Made by a program: the position numbers and the translations under genes. DNA of 5,687 bases, from NCBI GenBank assembly GCA_029861485.1, contig JAOTZF010000120.1:1-5687 (forward strand). The letters are read 5' to 3'. The stretch's first letter is position 1; the number at the start of each line of letters is the position of its first letter. Under the pieces are notes generated by a model, which did not search any database, had not been told where the DNA came from, and saw only the letters and a list, made by a program, of their open reading frames with translations. Shown in pieces: positions 1-5,106 of the stretch. This DNA is from Thermoleophilia bacterium. GTDB taxonomy: Bacteria; Actinomycetota; Thermoleophilia; Miltoncostaeales; Miltoncostaeaceae.

Positions 1-297
1 CACCGAGAGTTCGAGATCTCAACCGCCCGAACCGTCTGCGGCGACCCGTCGCGCGCTGCACCGCCGGGGGGCACGCTGCACGAATTCCGACCGATGCGTC
101 CTCGCCGACGACGACCATCCACCCTGACCCACCGGCCAGTCGAGGATAGACGCAGGCCACGGCGGATAGGTACGACACGCCATCGACAATGAAGCGCCGA
201 CGCGCCCAGACTGCCGCCGAGCGTGAGTTCGTCGTCGGAGACACCGAGGTTGTCGAGGATGCAACGGCTCCGCCGCGCAAGTGGAGAAGGAGTAGCC
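1..297. other. No supported gene; possible eroded coding sequence
   Basis: No reading frame here is both long and convincing. On the minus strand a stretch at roughly 200-270 reads ILDNLGVSDDELTLGG, with codons ending mostly in C or G as in the real genes nearby. It loses that bias further along and I recognise no family. It may be a worn fragment of an old gene or chance. No RNA gene or repeat was seen. Confidence 0.4.
287..292 (+). promoter_or_regulatory. Strong Shine-Dalgarno AAGGAG without an intact gene
   Basis: AAGGAG sits five bases before an ATG at 298-300. That ATG opens only ten codons (MPRFDGRALR) before TGA at 328-330. One frame over, and starting within the same stretch, is the VOC C-terminal remnant. 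A good ribosome site leading to a dead-end peptide suggests it once served the VOC gene, whose body has since been deleted or shifted. Confidence 0.45.
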
Positions 298-310
298 ATG
301 CCGAGATTCG

Positions 311-451
311 ATGGACGCGCTCTTCGTTGACGTCGGGGCGGCCGGCCATCGCGCCGAACAGCAACCCTTCCACGCGTTCTGGGGTCAGCGGTACGCCACC
401 CTGCTCGACCCGAACGGCAATCCCGTCGATCTCTACGCGCCGCTCGAGTGA
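311..451 (+). pseudogene. VOC (glyoxalase/bleomycin-resistance fold) protein, C-terminal remnant
   Basis: The frame from ATG 311 to TGA 449-451 encodes 46 residues. The segments FWGQRYATLLDPNGNPVDLY and the APLE terminus match the last strands of VOC-superfamily proteins, where W-G-x-R-Y/F, D-P-(D/N)-G-N and a final hydrophobic strand are hallmarks. VOC domains usually have about 115-130 residues, so the N-terminal beta-alpha-beta-beta-beta half and the first metal ligands are missing. The preceding MDALFVDVGAAGH resembles the helix before that strand. The frame is closed upstream by TAG at 293-295. Such proteins bind or convert small molecules using a paired metal site, which this fragment cannot form alone. 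It is most likely a deletion remnant. The family call is firm; the original substrate is unknown. Confidence 0.7.
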
Positions 452-490
452 CCGAACAGCCGCTCGAGACGCGACTGCGAGTATGACGCG

Positions 491-574
491 GTGGCAGGGG
501 AGACCGATCTTGACGCGATGCTCGCGACGCTCGATGTCATGCAGCGTCCTGGCTCCTTCGTGGTCCTGAGCGGG
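491..574 (+). pseudogene. ACT-domain-like protein, N-terminal remnant
   Basis: From GTG 491 the frame reads 28 residues, including AGETDLDAMLATLDVMQRPG and then SFVVLSG. This resembles the start of the small ACT-domain proteins of the COG3602 type, in which a G-E/R-T-D-L-x-x-L-L motif leads into a first strand after R/H-P-G-x-F/Y-V. Those proteins normally run to about 130 residues. Here the similarity stops near 574, and the rest of the frame (to 1000) looks like arginine-rich out-of-frame translation. There is no clear ribosome site. The fragment lies 39 bases after the VOC stop on the same strand. The assignment is from motif memory only and could be wrong. Confidence 0.4.
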
Positions 575-596
575 GACTGGCCCCGGGAGCCTGCTC

Positions 597-728
597 ATGG
601 CTGCGCTCGGAGTGCTCGCTGTGGTGCCCGCGGTGTCGGCGTCGGCGGGGATACTTGGCCTCCCCTTCTTCATCTCCTTCTTCGTATCGGTCATCGCCAG
701 CAGTGTCCTGATGTACGGGGACGCCTGA
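597..728 (+). CDS. Short hydrophobic peptide, membrane-protein fragment or small protein
   Basis: ATG 597 to TGA 726-728 gives 43 residues. They hold two adjoining hydrophobic stretches (ALGVLAVVPAVSASAGILG and LPFFISFFVSVIASSVLM) and end in YGDA. Codons end almost wholly in G or C, like the intact genes of the window, so this frame was probably selected for coding. The frame is open back to 570, just after TGA 567-569, and begins where the ACT-like frame loses meaning. No ribosome site is evident. It could be a genuine small membrane protein or the tail of a larger one brought here by deletion. I recognise no family. Confidence 0.4.
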   Translation: MAALGVLAVVPAVSASAGILGLPFFISFFVSVIASSVLMYGDA

Positions 729-1182
729 CCAAGCACGGTCGCCTCGGGAAGTCCAGCCCGCAGCGCACATATCGCCAGTTCGGCACCGGCACCGCCCGGT
801 CTAGGATCCGCAAATCGCGCGCCGGGATGCAGCTCGATACGGATGAGGGCCAACGCGTCGCCGCTGAGGGCACGCGGCCCAGTGGAGAATGCGTCCTTCG
901 GGAACCGGGGACGGCCAGGCAGCGGCACATGAGATCGAGGCTCGCTCACGCTGGGCACTCACGAGTCTCACCTGCCGATCTCGGCATGTCGAAACTGTGA
1001 GATTCTTTGCTCCGCTGCGCGAAACGTGACAAACTCTTGCCAGCGAGAGGCTACGAGGTTCCGCTCTCACGCGCCCTCGAGTTCTGCTCGTATCCGGCAC
1101 AACGAATCGCGAACTGGCAAATCCGCTCAGATAGAGGTCCCATACAGGAAGACGACCTCACGTAGACGCGATTGGTACCACC
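729..1182. other. Apparent non-coding stretch
   Basis: About 450 bases with no convincing gene. Long frames exist on both strands but are rich in arginine, serine and cysteine, lack codon-position bias and show no recognisable motif. One minus-strand frame near 730-880 reads LSGDALALIRIELHPGARFA. It has only weak third-position bias and runs on antisense through the fragments to its left. I found no tRNA, no repeat array and no obvious promoter. Confidence 0.45.
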
Positions 1183-1218
1183 GGAGCGAAGTGCTCCCAC
1201 GGGGGTCGCAGACCCTCG
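1183..1218. repeat. Two adjacent hairpins
   Basis: GGAGC (1183-1187) pairs with GCTCC (1193-1197) across a five-base loop. Two bases later an eight-pair stem with one G-T wobble runs 1200-1207 against 1211-1218 around a GCA loop; its core is GGGTC/GACCC. Both lie beyond the end of the cupin remnant and next to the AGCTAGC pair and the long hairpin at 1246. Transcribed, they would give a run of stems. They may belong to a termination region or to a small RNA. Confidence 0.45.
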
Positions 1219-1237
1219 AGCTAGCGATTCAGCTAGC
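1219..1237. repeat. Paired AGCTAGC direct repeats
   Basis: AGCTAGC occurs at 1219-1225 and again at 1231-1237, start to start 12 bases apart. Each copy contains the self-complementary GCTAGC, and so a CTAG tetramer. The spacing of slightly more than one helical turn would suit two protein contacts on nearly the same face. The repeats overlap stop codons of the cupin remnant frames (TGA at 1229-1231, TAG at 1233-1235). Confidence 0.5.
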
Positions 1238-1750
1238 AACTTGCCGCGAAGGCCCCTTCAACCGGGGCCTTCGCCCTGTAGGGGTCCGGGGCCGCCCCTC
1301 CCTTGGGGATCTTTCCGGCTCGAAGCTGACTCCGCGGAGCTCCGGCGGCATTGCCCGCGGCCCCTCGGATAGAGGGGGCGGCGAGGCTCTCCTCGGTCAT
1401 CTCGAGGGTGTCCGAAGGCTCCTTGGGGCCATCCAACATCAGCCAAAGCTGGTGGGAGGCCGAGCCGTTAGAAACCTGGCGCACGGCATCCGGCTCGACG
1501 TGGACCGCATCCAGCGGCTCGACGGTCAGAACCTCGTCGCCGATCGCAAGACGCCCCGTGCCCTCCGACCGCACGTAGATCTCGTGCTCGTCGAAGTGGC
1601 GATGCAGGGTGTTCGCCTGCCCCCGGGCTCCAAGCGCCACAGGCCGGCCCCGAGCGTCTCGCTGCCCAGCTGGGCAGCGAGATCGGGGTTGTGCACCTGG
1701 GTCTGATTCGAGGGGCGCCAGTGCTCGTCAGCGATCTCAGGAGCCGACAC
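1229..1750 (-). pseudogene. Cupin-domain protein, broken by three apparent frameshifts
   Basis: From GTG at 1750 the first frame reads EIADEHWRPSNQTQVHNPDL and GLWRLEPGG. Family-like sequence then continues one frame over as QANTLHRHFDEHEIYV, EGTGRLAIGDEVLTVEP, VRQVSNG and LWLMLDGPKEPSDTLEMTEE. H-R-H with a following E is the cupin metal-binding motif 1. After ESLA the match moves to LYP, then shifts once more to EGPRAMPPELRG, a typical tail for this cupin group. Each break is mended by adding one base: in the C-run 1620-1624, in the G-run 1374-1378, and near 1366-1368. Repaired, the frame would give about 174 residues, ending at TGA 1229-1231. It starts 61 bases after arsC and may be co-transcribed. 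Either it is a decaying gene or the consensus has homopolymer errors. Family confidence is good; the substrate is unknown. Confidence 0.72.
1246..1274 (-). terminator. Long perfect hairpin, probable terminator of the arsC-cupin block
   Basis: GCGAAGGCCCC (1246-1256) pairs perfectly with GGGGCCTTCGC (1264-1274) around a seven-base loop. It lies at the 3' end of the minus-strand cupin remnant, where an intrinsic terminator would be expected. There is no run of T on either side, so it may act as a stem-only terminator or RNA-end stabiliser common in high-GC genomes, and it could work in both directions. Confidence 0.5.
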
Positions 1751-1811
1751 ACCCGCCGCGAGGGTACTGCCGCGCGCTCCCTACGCTGCACGCGCACCGG
1801 GGCCGCTCGCA

Positions 1812-2375
1812 CTAGGGCGCGGCCTCCACGCCGAGCTCGGAGAGCAGATCTCGCACGCGCAGCTCGATGTCGTCGCGAATCGGGCGCACGGACTCCACAC
1901 TCTGCCCCGCGGGGTCGTCGAGGCTCCAATCGACGTAGCGCGTCCCGGGGTAGTAGGGACACTCATCTCCACAACCCATGGTCACGACCACATCCACGGA
2001 CCGCAGAACCTCGTCGCTCCACGGCTTGGGGAACTGACGGCGGATGTCTATGCCGACCTCCTCCATCGCCTCAACGGCCGCCGGATTGATTGCGCGCCCG
2101 GTCTCCGAGCCTCCGGAGTAGACACGCACGCCATCGCCCCCAAGCCGCGACAGCCAGCCTGAGGCCATCTGCGAGCGGCCGGCATTGTGCACGCAGAGGA
2201 AGAGGACACCGGGGATGTCGTCCTCCCGGGTCAGCGCGCGGATGCGCTCGCGCGCAAACTCCACCGCCCGCTCAGCGCCGACGCGCTTGGCCGAATCGCC
2301 GAGCAGGTCTTCGACGCGCGAGGGATCGACGCCAGGAAACTCCTCCCAAAGCGTCGCGAGGGCGTCCCGGCTCAC
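1812..2375 (-). CDS. arsC: Arsenate reductase, low-molecular-weight phosphatase fold with N-terminal helical domain
   Basis: This 187-residue cytoplasmic enzyme should reduce arsenate to arsenite. Residues about 57-182 form the LMW-phosphatase-like domain. The P-loop CVHNAGRS begins at Cys61 and gives the CX5R signature (Cys61, Arg67). A second cysteine-bearing segment, TMGCGDECPYYPGTRYVDW, holds Cys135 and Cys139, and LDDPAGQ with VRPIRDDI follows, as in actinobacterial ArsC. Residues 1-55 match the three-helix extension of Corynebacterium/Mycobacterium-type enzymes (EEFPGVDPSRVEDLL, then AVEFARERIRAL). Mycothiol/mycoredoxin or thioredoxin could recycle it; the sequence alone does not decide. 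The start is GTG 2375-2373 with no Shine-Dalgarno, nine bases after the upstream stop, inside a 7-3-7 inverted repeat that may couple or limit its translation. No arsenite exporter or ArsR is in the window, so detoxification must rely on genes elsewhere. Confidence 0.9.
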   Translation of the reverse strand: MSRDALATLWEEFPGVDPSRVEDLLGDSAKRVGAERAVEFARERIRALTREDDIPGVLFLCVHNAGRSQMASGWLSRLGGDGVRVYSGGSETGRAINPAAVEAMEEVGIDIRRQFPKPWSDEVLRSVDVVVTMGCGDECPYYPGTRYVDWSLDDPAGQSVESVRPIRDDIELRVRDLLSELGVEAAP

Positions 2376-2385
2376 GAAGTGAGCC
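2369..2385. repeat. Inverted repeat over the stop/start junction before arsC
   Basis: GGCTCAC (2369-2375) and GTGAGCC (2379-2385) are perfect complements around GAA. On the minus strand the repeat begins at the last base of the upstream gene's TAG and includes the arsC GTG start. In mRNA it could form a small stem that hides the start codon until ribosomes finishing the upstream gene open it. It is too short to be a convincing terminator. Coincidence is possible. Confidence 0.5.
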
Positions 2386-3236
2386 TAGTAGGGGCTGACC
2401 CCCGAGCGAATCGCGACTTCACGGCCTGGTGACGAACCGCCGGCCGGCGCCTGGTCGAGCGCGGCGGGAAGCGCGATGGCACCGTTGCCGCGGGCGTCGA
2501 GCTCCTTGCGGATGGCGACGCTCATGCGCGAGGCGATGCCCGCGTGGTCCCGCCACACACGCCGGCGACTGCCCGGGACGCGATCGATCACGTACGGCAG
2601 CGGGAGCCCCAGTGCGTCCGCGCGGCGTGAAATCGGTGTGGTCAGCAGCCCGCCGAGCGATGCGGGCTGGGTGCCGAGCAGCTCGGCCAGCTGTACCGAG
2701 TCGATCCGACCGATCTGGCCGAGCGGCTGGAAGAGCCTCTGTGAGCGCTGCAGCACCTCGTCGCTGAGACCTTGCGCGAAGTCGCGACAGGTCTCAGGCG
2801 TGTAGAGGGGGTCCGCATCGCTCACGACTGCCGGGCGGCCCGGCGGCTTCTTGGCCCTGGCCGCCTTGCGCGACTTCTTCACCGTGGACGGTGCCGTAGC
2901 CTCGACCGTCTCCGCCGCAGGCGCGGCGTCATCTTCCGCGGTCGCGCTGGCTGCCCGGAACTCGTTCGCGTCGGGCGCGGGCTTGATCAGCATCTCGGCG
3001 GCTTCGACCTCGCGGCGCGACGAGCGCGCGAGGGCGGCGAAGACGATGGCGAGCACCCCGAAGACCAGCGCCGCGCCGATGGCCGTGGCGACAGGCCATT
3101 CCGTGACGCGGTCACCGATTCCGGAGGCGGTGGCCGGACTGGTACCGACGACGGCCAAGCTGACGGCTCCGATCAGGACGGCGCCACGCTTCCTTGCGGC
3201 CCGTCCGTATGTCACACCCTGATGGGGCTCGCCCAC
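2385..3236 (-). CDS. Membrane-anchored protein with basic linker and putative winged-helix C-terminus
   Basis: I do not recognise a named family. With GTG at 3236 the protein has 283 residues. That start is preferred because AAGGAG lies six bases upstream; an in-frame extension to 3314 has no comparable site. Residues 19-38 are hydrophobic and end in ATASG, resembling a signal peptide or first membrane helix. Residues 48-70 form a second helix followed by RSSRR, so the rest should face the cytoplasm. Residues 84-118 are alanine/acidic and low-complexity. Residues 120-135 are lysine-rich (KKSRKAARAKKPPGRP) with an AT-hook-like GRP. Residues 146-245 look globular: SVQLAELLG and the helix after it resemble a helix-turn-helix, and PYVIDRVPGSRRRVWRD resembles a beta wing. 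A membrane-tethered nucleic-acid-binding protein is my inference. It ends nine bases before arsC, so the two probably share a transcript. Confidence 0.7.
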   Translation of the reverse strand: MGEPHQGVTYGRAARKRGAVLIGAVSLAVVGTSPATASGIGDRVTEWPVATAIGAALVFGVLAIVFAALARSSRREVEAAEMLIKPAPDANEFRAASATAEDDAAPAAETVEATAPSTVKKSRKAARAKKPPGRPAVVSDADPLYTPETCRDFAQGLSDEVLQRSQRLFQPLGQIGRIDSVQLAELLGTQPASLGGLLTTPISRRADALGLPLPYVIDRVPGSRRRVWRDHAGIASRMSVAIRKELDARGNGAIALPAALDQAPAGGSSPGREVAIRSGVSPY

Positions 3237-3242
3237 GGCCCT

Positions 3243-3248
3243 CTCCTT
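3243..3248 (-). promoter_or_regulatory. Shine-Dalgarno AAGGAG setting the GTG start at 3236
   Basis: On the minus strand AAGGAG is followed by six bases and then GTG (3236-3234), in frame with the membrane protein. This chooses the 283-residue form over the longer 309-residue reading, whose extra N-terminal residues would sit in the divergent promoter gap. Confidence 0.65.
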
Positions 3249-3403
3249 GTTCGCGGGTCGCTCATGATGGGGAGGTGACACGATCAGCATCGCGCTATTG
3301 GTTCTCCCGGGCACCTAATCTTTCGAACAGTACCGCTCATGCATCGGCTTTCAGAGGGCAACTCCTTACAGGCCGAGGACGGACTGCGCGCATCGCGCGG
3401 CCG

Positions 3404-3409
3404 TACACT
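3404..3409 (+). promoter_or_regulatory. Possible -10 element for a leaderless transcript
   Basis: TACACT fits the TAnnnT pattern of a -10 box and ends nine bases before the ATG at 3419. Initiation seven to ten bases downstream would fall at or next to the start codon, giving a leaderless mRNA. This agrees with the lack of any Shine-Dalgarno before 3419. The candidate -35 (around 3381-3386, GGACTG) is poor, so this is tentative. Confidence 0.3.
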
Positions 3410-3418
3410 GCGCATCGC

Positions 3419-3889
3419 ATGCCGCGGACGCACATATTCGCTCGGTCGATCGAGATCGCCGCCGGGGCGCAGGAACTCTACGAGTTCCACCTCGATACGC
3501 GTAACGCACCGCTGATCTCGCCCCCCGGGGCGCGCTTCCTCTCGATTGAGGGTGACTTTCCCGTGGAGCAGGACGGGCGAGTCACGCTGAAGGTTCGCCA
3601 GGCGCCGATTCCCTTCGCCCAGACCTGGGTTGTGCGCATCGACGAGCTGCAGCCCGGACGCCTGGTGGTGGACGTCGCGGAGCGGTCGCCCTTTGCGGCC
3701 TGGCGCCACGAGCATCGGTTCGCGCCCCTCGGCGAGCGTCGGACCCTCATGACCGACCACATCGCGTACCGTCTCCCGGGTGGGCCGCTCGGCCGACTCG
3801 CCAACCGGCTCTTCGCCCGCCGGCAACTCGAGCACATGTTCGAGGTTCGGCACGCCCGGACGAAGGCCCACTTCGAGGGCAGCCAGTGA
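3419..3889 (+). CDS. SRPBCC (START/Bet v 1-like fold) family protein
   Basis: This soluble protein of 156 residues has the size and pattern of SRPBCC ligand-binding proteins of the cyclase/dehydrase type. It opens with a strand (HIFARSIEIAA), then a helix that begins with the family's common A/P-x-x-L-Y-E-F-H pattern (GAQELYEFHLDTRNAPLISP). Strands follow (RVTLKVRQAPIPFAQTWVVRI, RLVVDVAERSPFAAWRHEHRF, RTLMTDHIAYRLPGG), then a long C-terminal helix (PLGRLANRLFARRQLEHMFE onward) that closes the cavity. The fold carries hydrophobic ligands or catalyses simple conversions; which is unknown here. ATG 3419 is chosen because the domain starts there. The frame extends upstream to 3194, but that part lies across the divergent promoter region and looks non-coding. 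The stop overlaps the GTG of the next gene (GTGA), so the two are likely coupled. Confidence 0.8.
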   Translation: MPRTHIFARSIEIAAGAQELYEFHLDTRNAPLISPPGARFLSIEGDFPVEQDGRVTLKVRQAPIPFAQTWVVRIDELQPGRLVVDVAERSPFAAWRHEHRFAPLGERRTLMTDHIAYRLPGGPLGRLANRLFARRQLEHMFEVRHARTKAHFEGSQ

Positions 3890-4878
3890 GGGCCGTCGTG
3901 GCGCCCGAGCCCGGGGGTGCCGACGCGCTGCAAATCGTAGAGCTGCCCGACCCGGCTCCAGGTCCGGGTGAGGTCGTCCTCGCGGTCGAGGCGGCGGCGC
4001 TCAATCGCGCCGACATCCTTCAGCGCGAGGGCCGCTACCCACCCCCAGCCGGCACGACCGGCGTCTTAGGGCTCGAGGCGGCGGGGACCGTCGCCTTGGT
4101 CGGAGATGGGGTCTCCGATTGGGTGCCCGGCGATCGCGCCATGGCGTTACTCGCCGGGGGTGGGTACGCCGAGCGCGCGGTGGTTCCCGCGCCCCAGCTC
4201 ATGCCGATCCCGGAGCCTCTGGACACGGTGACCGCCGCCGCGATACCCGAGGTGTTTCTGACCGCCTGGATGGGTTTGGCCCGCCTTGCGCGACTCGCGC
4301 CGGGAGAGATTGCACTCATTCATGCTGGGGCGAGCGGCGTCGGCACTGCGGCCATTCAGGTCGCGAGAGAACTGGGCGCCACGGTCGTTGCTACCAGTCG
4401 CGCGGCGGCGCGCCTGTCGATTGCCCGCGAGCTCGGCGCGATGCCCGTCGAGGCCTCGGGCGGCGAATTCGCCTCCGCCGTGCGCGAATGCACCACCGGA
4501 CGGGGGGCCGACGTGGTTCTCGACCTGGTGGGCGCCGCGTATTGGAGCGAGAACGTCGACGTCCTGGCTCCGGGCGGCAGAATCGTCATGCTCAGTCTGA
4601 CCTCGGGCGCGCGCGCGGATGTCGACTTCGGCCGATTGCTCCCTCTCCAGGCAACCATCCACTGCGCGACACTCCGGGCTCGCAGCGTCGACCAGAAGGC
4701 CGACATCATTCGCGACTTCGGCGGCTGGGGGCTTTCGCGCCTCGCCGGCGGGGCGCTCATTCCGGTGATCGACTCGGTCTTTCCACTCGAGCACGTTCGC
4801 CAGGCGCACCAGGCCATGGAGAGCGGCGACGTTGTCGGAAAGGTCCTCCTGACGACCGGTGTCACACCCGCTCCGTAA
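3886..4878 (+). CDS. PIG3-type NAD(P)H quinone oxidoreductase, MDR superfamily
   Basis: This zinc-free medium-chain dehydrogenase/reductase of 330 residues matches the usual length of the PIG3/quinone oxidoreductase family. The N-terminal catalytic domain carries the group's signature ALNRADILQREGRYPPP (38-54), then GLEAAGTV (62-69) and PGDR (81-84). The coenzyme domain begins after PEVFLTAWMGL, with the dinucleotide loop HAGASGVGTAAIQVAR (146-161), then VVLDLVGAAYW (210-220) and LAPGGRIVML (227-236). The C-terminus has VFPLEHVRQAHQAMESGDVVGKVLL, typical of the family. The cysteine pattern of zinc-dependent relatives is absent. It probably reduces quinones or enones with NADPH in the cytoplasm. 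GTG 3886 overlaps the stop of the SRPBCC gene, so joint translation and a shared or sequential substrate are plausible but unproven. Confidence 0.9.
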   Translation: MRAVVAPEPGGADALQIVELPDPAPGPGEVVLAVEAAALNRADILQREGRYPPPAGTTGVLGLEAAGTVALVGDGVSDWVPGDRAMALLAGGGYAERAVVPAPQLMPIPEPLDTVTAAAIPEVFLTAWMGLARLARLAPGEIALIHAGASGVGTAAIQVARELGATVVATSRAAARLSIARELGAMPVEASGGEFASAVRECTTGRGADVVLDLVGAAYWSENVDVLAPGGRIVMLSLTSGARADVDFGRLLPLQATIHCATLRARSVDQKADIIRDFGGWGLSRLAGGALIPVIDSVFPLEHVRQAHQAMESGDVVGKVLLTTGVTPAP

Positions 4879-4904
4879 TGGGACGATCGGCCCGGGCGAT
4901 GCGG

Positions 4905-4910
4905 TACGGT
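4905..4910 (+). promoter_or_regulatory. Possible -10 element before the small membrane protein
   Basis: TACGGT lies in the 73-base gap between the oxidoreductase stop and the next start. It fits a GC-rich TAnnnT -10 box and would leave a leader of about 35 bases carrying the AGGAG site. No clear -35 is present. It hints that the last two genes can be transcribed separately from the upstream pair. Confidence 0.25.
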
Positions 4911-4940
4911 GGTGCCGCGCTATCCACTCCACCTGTCTGC

Positions 4941-4945
4941 AGGAG
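4941..4945 (+). promoter_or_regulatory. Shine-Dalgarno AGGAG setting the GTG start at 4952
   Basis: AGGAG is followed by six bases and then GTG 4952-4954. An in-frame ATG at 4946 touches the ribosome site and is too close to be used well. The frame's longer upstream extension overlaps the end of the oxidoreductase and lacks a site. Confidence 0.6.
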
Positions 4946-4951
4946 ATGTTT

Positions 4952-5098
4952 GTGTTGAAGAAGCTCATCTTTCTCATTGCCATCGGAGCGCTGGCCTACT
5001 GGCTGGTGAAGGATCGGCTCGGCAGCGAGCCGGACGAGTTCATCTTCACCGAGGAACCCCCGGCACCGGCTGACGACGCCGAGGCTCCACCCGCCTAG
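4952..5098 (+). CDS. Small single-span membrane protein with acidic, proline-rich tail
   Basis: A 48-residue protein. Lys-Lys at positions 3-4 precedes one hydrophobic helix (about residues 5-19, LIFLIAIGALAYWLV), then KDR, then a tail with seven acidic residues among many prolines and alanines (EPDEFIFTEEPPAPADD and beyond). The plan recalls small actinobacterial membrane proteins of the DLW-39 kind (short N-terminus, one helix, a charged region and a D/E-L/F-aromatic-T-E motif). The FIFTEE segment could be equivalent, but I would not assign the family. Basic residues flank both sides of the helix, so topology is unclear. The gene starts 73 bases after the oxidoreductase and ends eight bases before the next gene, with which it is probably co-transcribed. 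Function unknown. Confidence 0.7.
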   Translation: MLKKLIFLIAIGALAYWLVKDRLGSEPDEFIFTEEPPAPADDAEAPPA

Positions 5099-5106
5099 AG
5101 CGTGCG

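Noticed and set aside
730..930. Minus-strand frame reading LSGDALALIRIELHPG
   Set aside because: It looked protein-like at first, but third-position bias is weak and it continues antisense through the better-supported plus-strand fragments.
1183..1274. tRNA or tmRNA ending in the long hairpin
   Set aside because: No T-arm consensus, anticodon arm, CCA end or tag peptide could be placed, and the stems do not fold as a cloverleaf.
1026..1706. Plus-strand frame of 226 residues
   Set aside because: It is antisense to the cupin remnant, rich in arginine, serine and proline, and shows no motif. The cupin reading on the other strand is clearly family-like.
3237..3314. 26-residue N-terminal extension of the membrane protein
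   Set aside because: The strong AAGGAG before GTG 3236 gives a better start, and the extra residues are not signal-like.
3194..3418. N-terminal extension of the SRPBCC protein
   Set aside because: It overlaps the divergent promoter gap and the opposite gene's start, lacks codon bias, and the domain begins at 3419.
4119..4983. Frames of about 278 residues on both strands over the oxidoreductase
   Set aside because: Both are shadows of the MDR gene caused by high GC content. The 330-residue frame holds all the recognised motifs.
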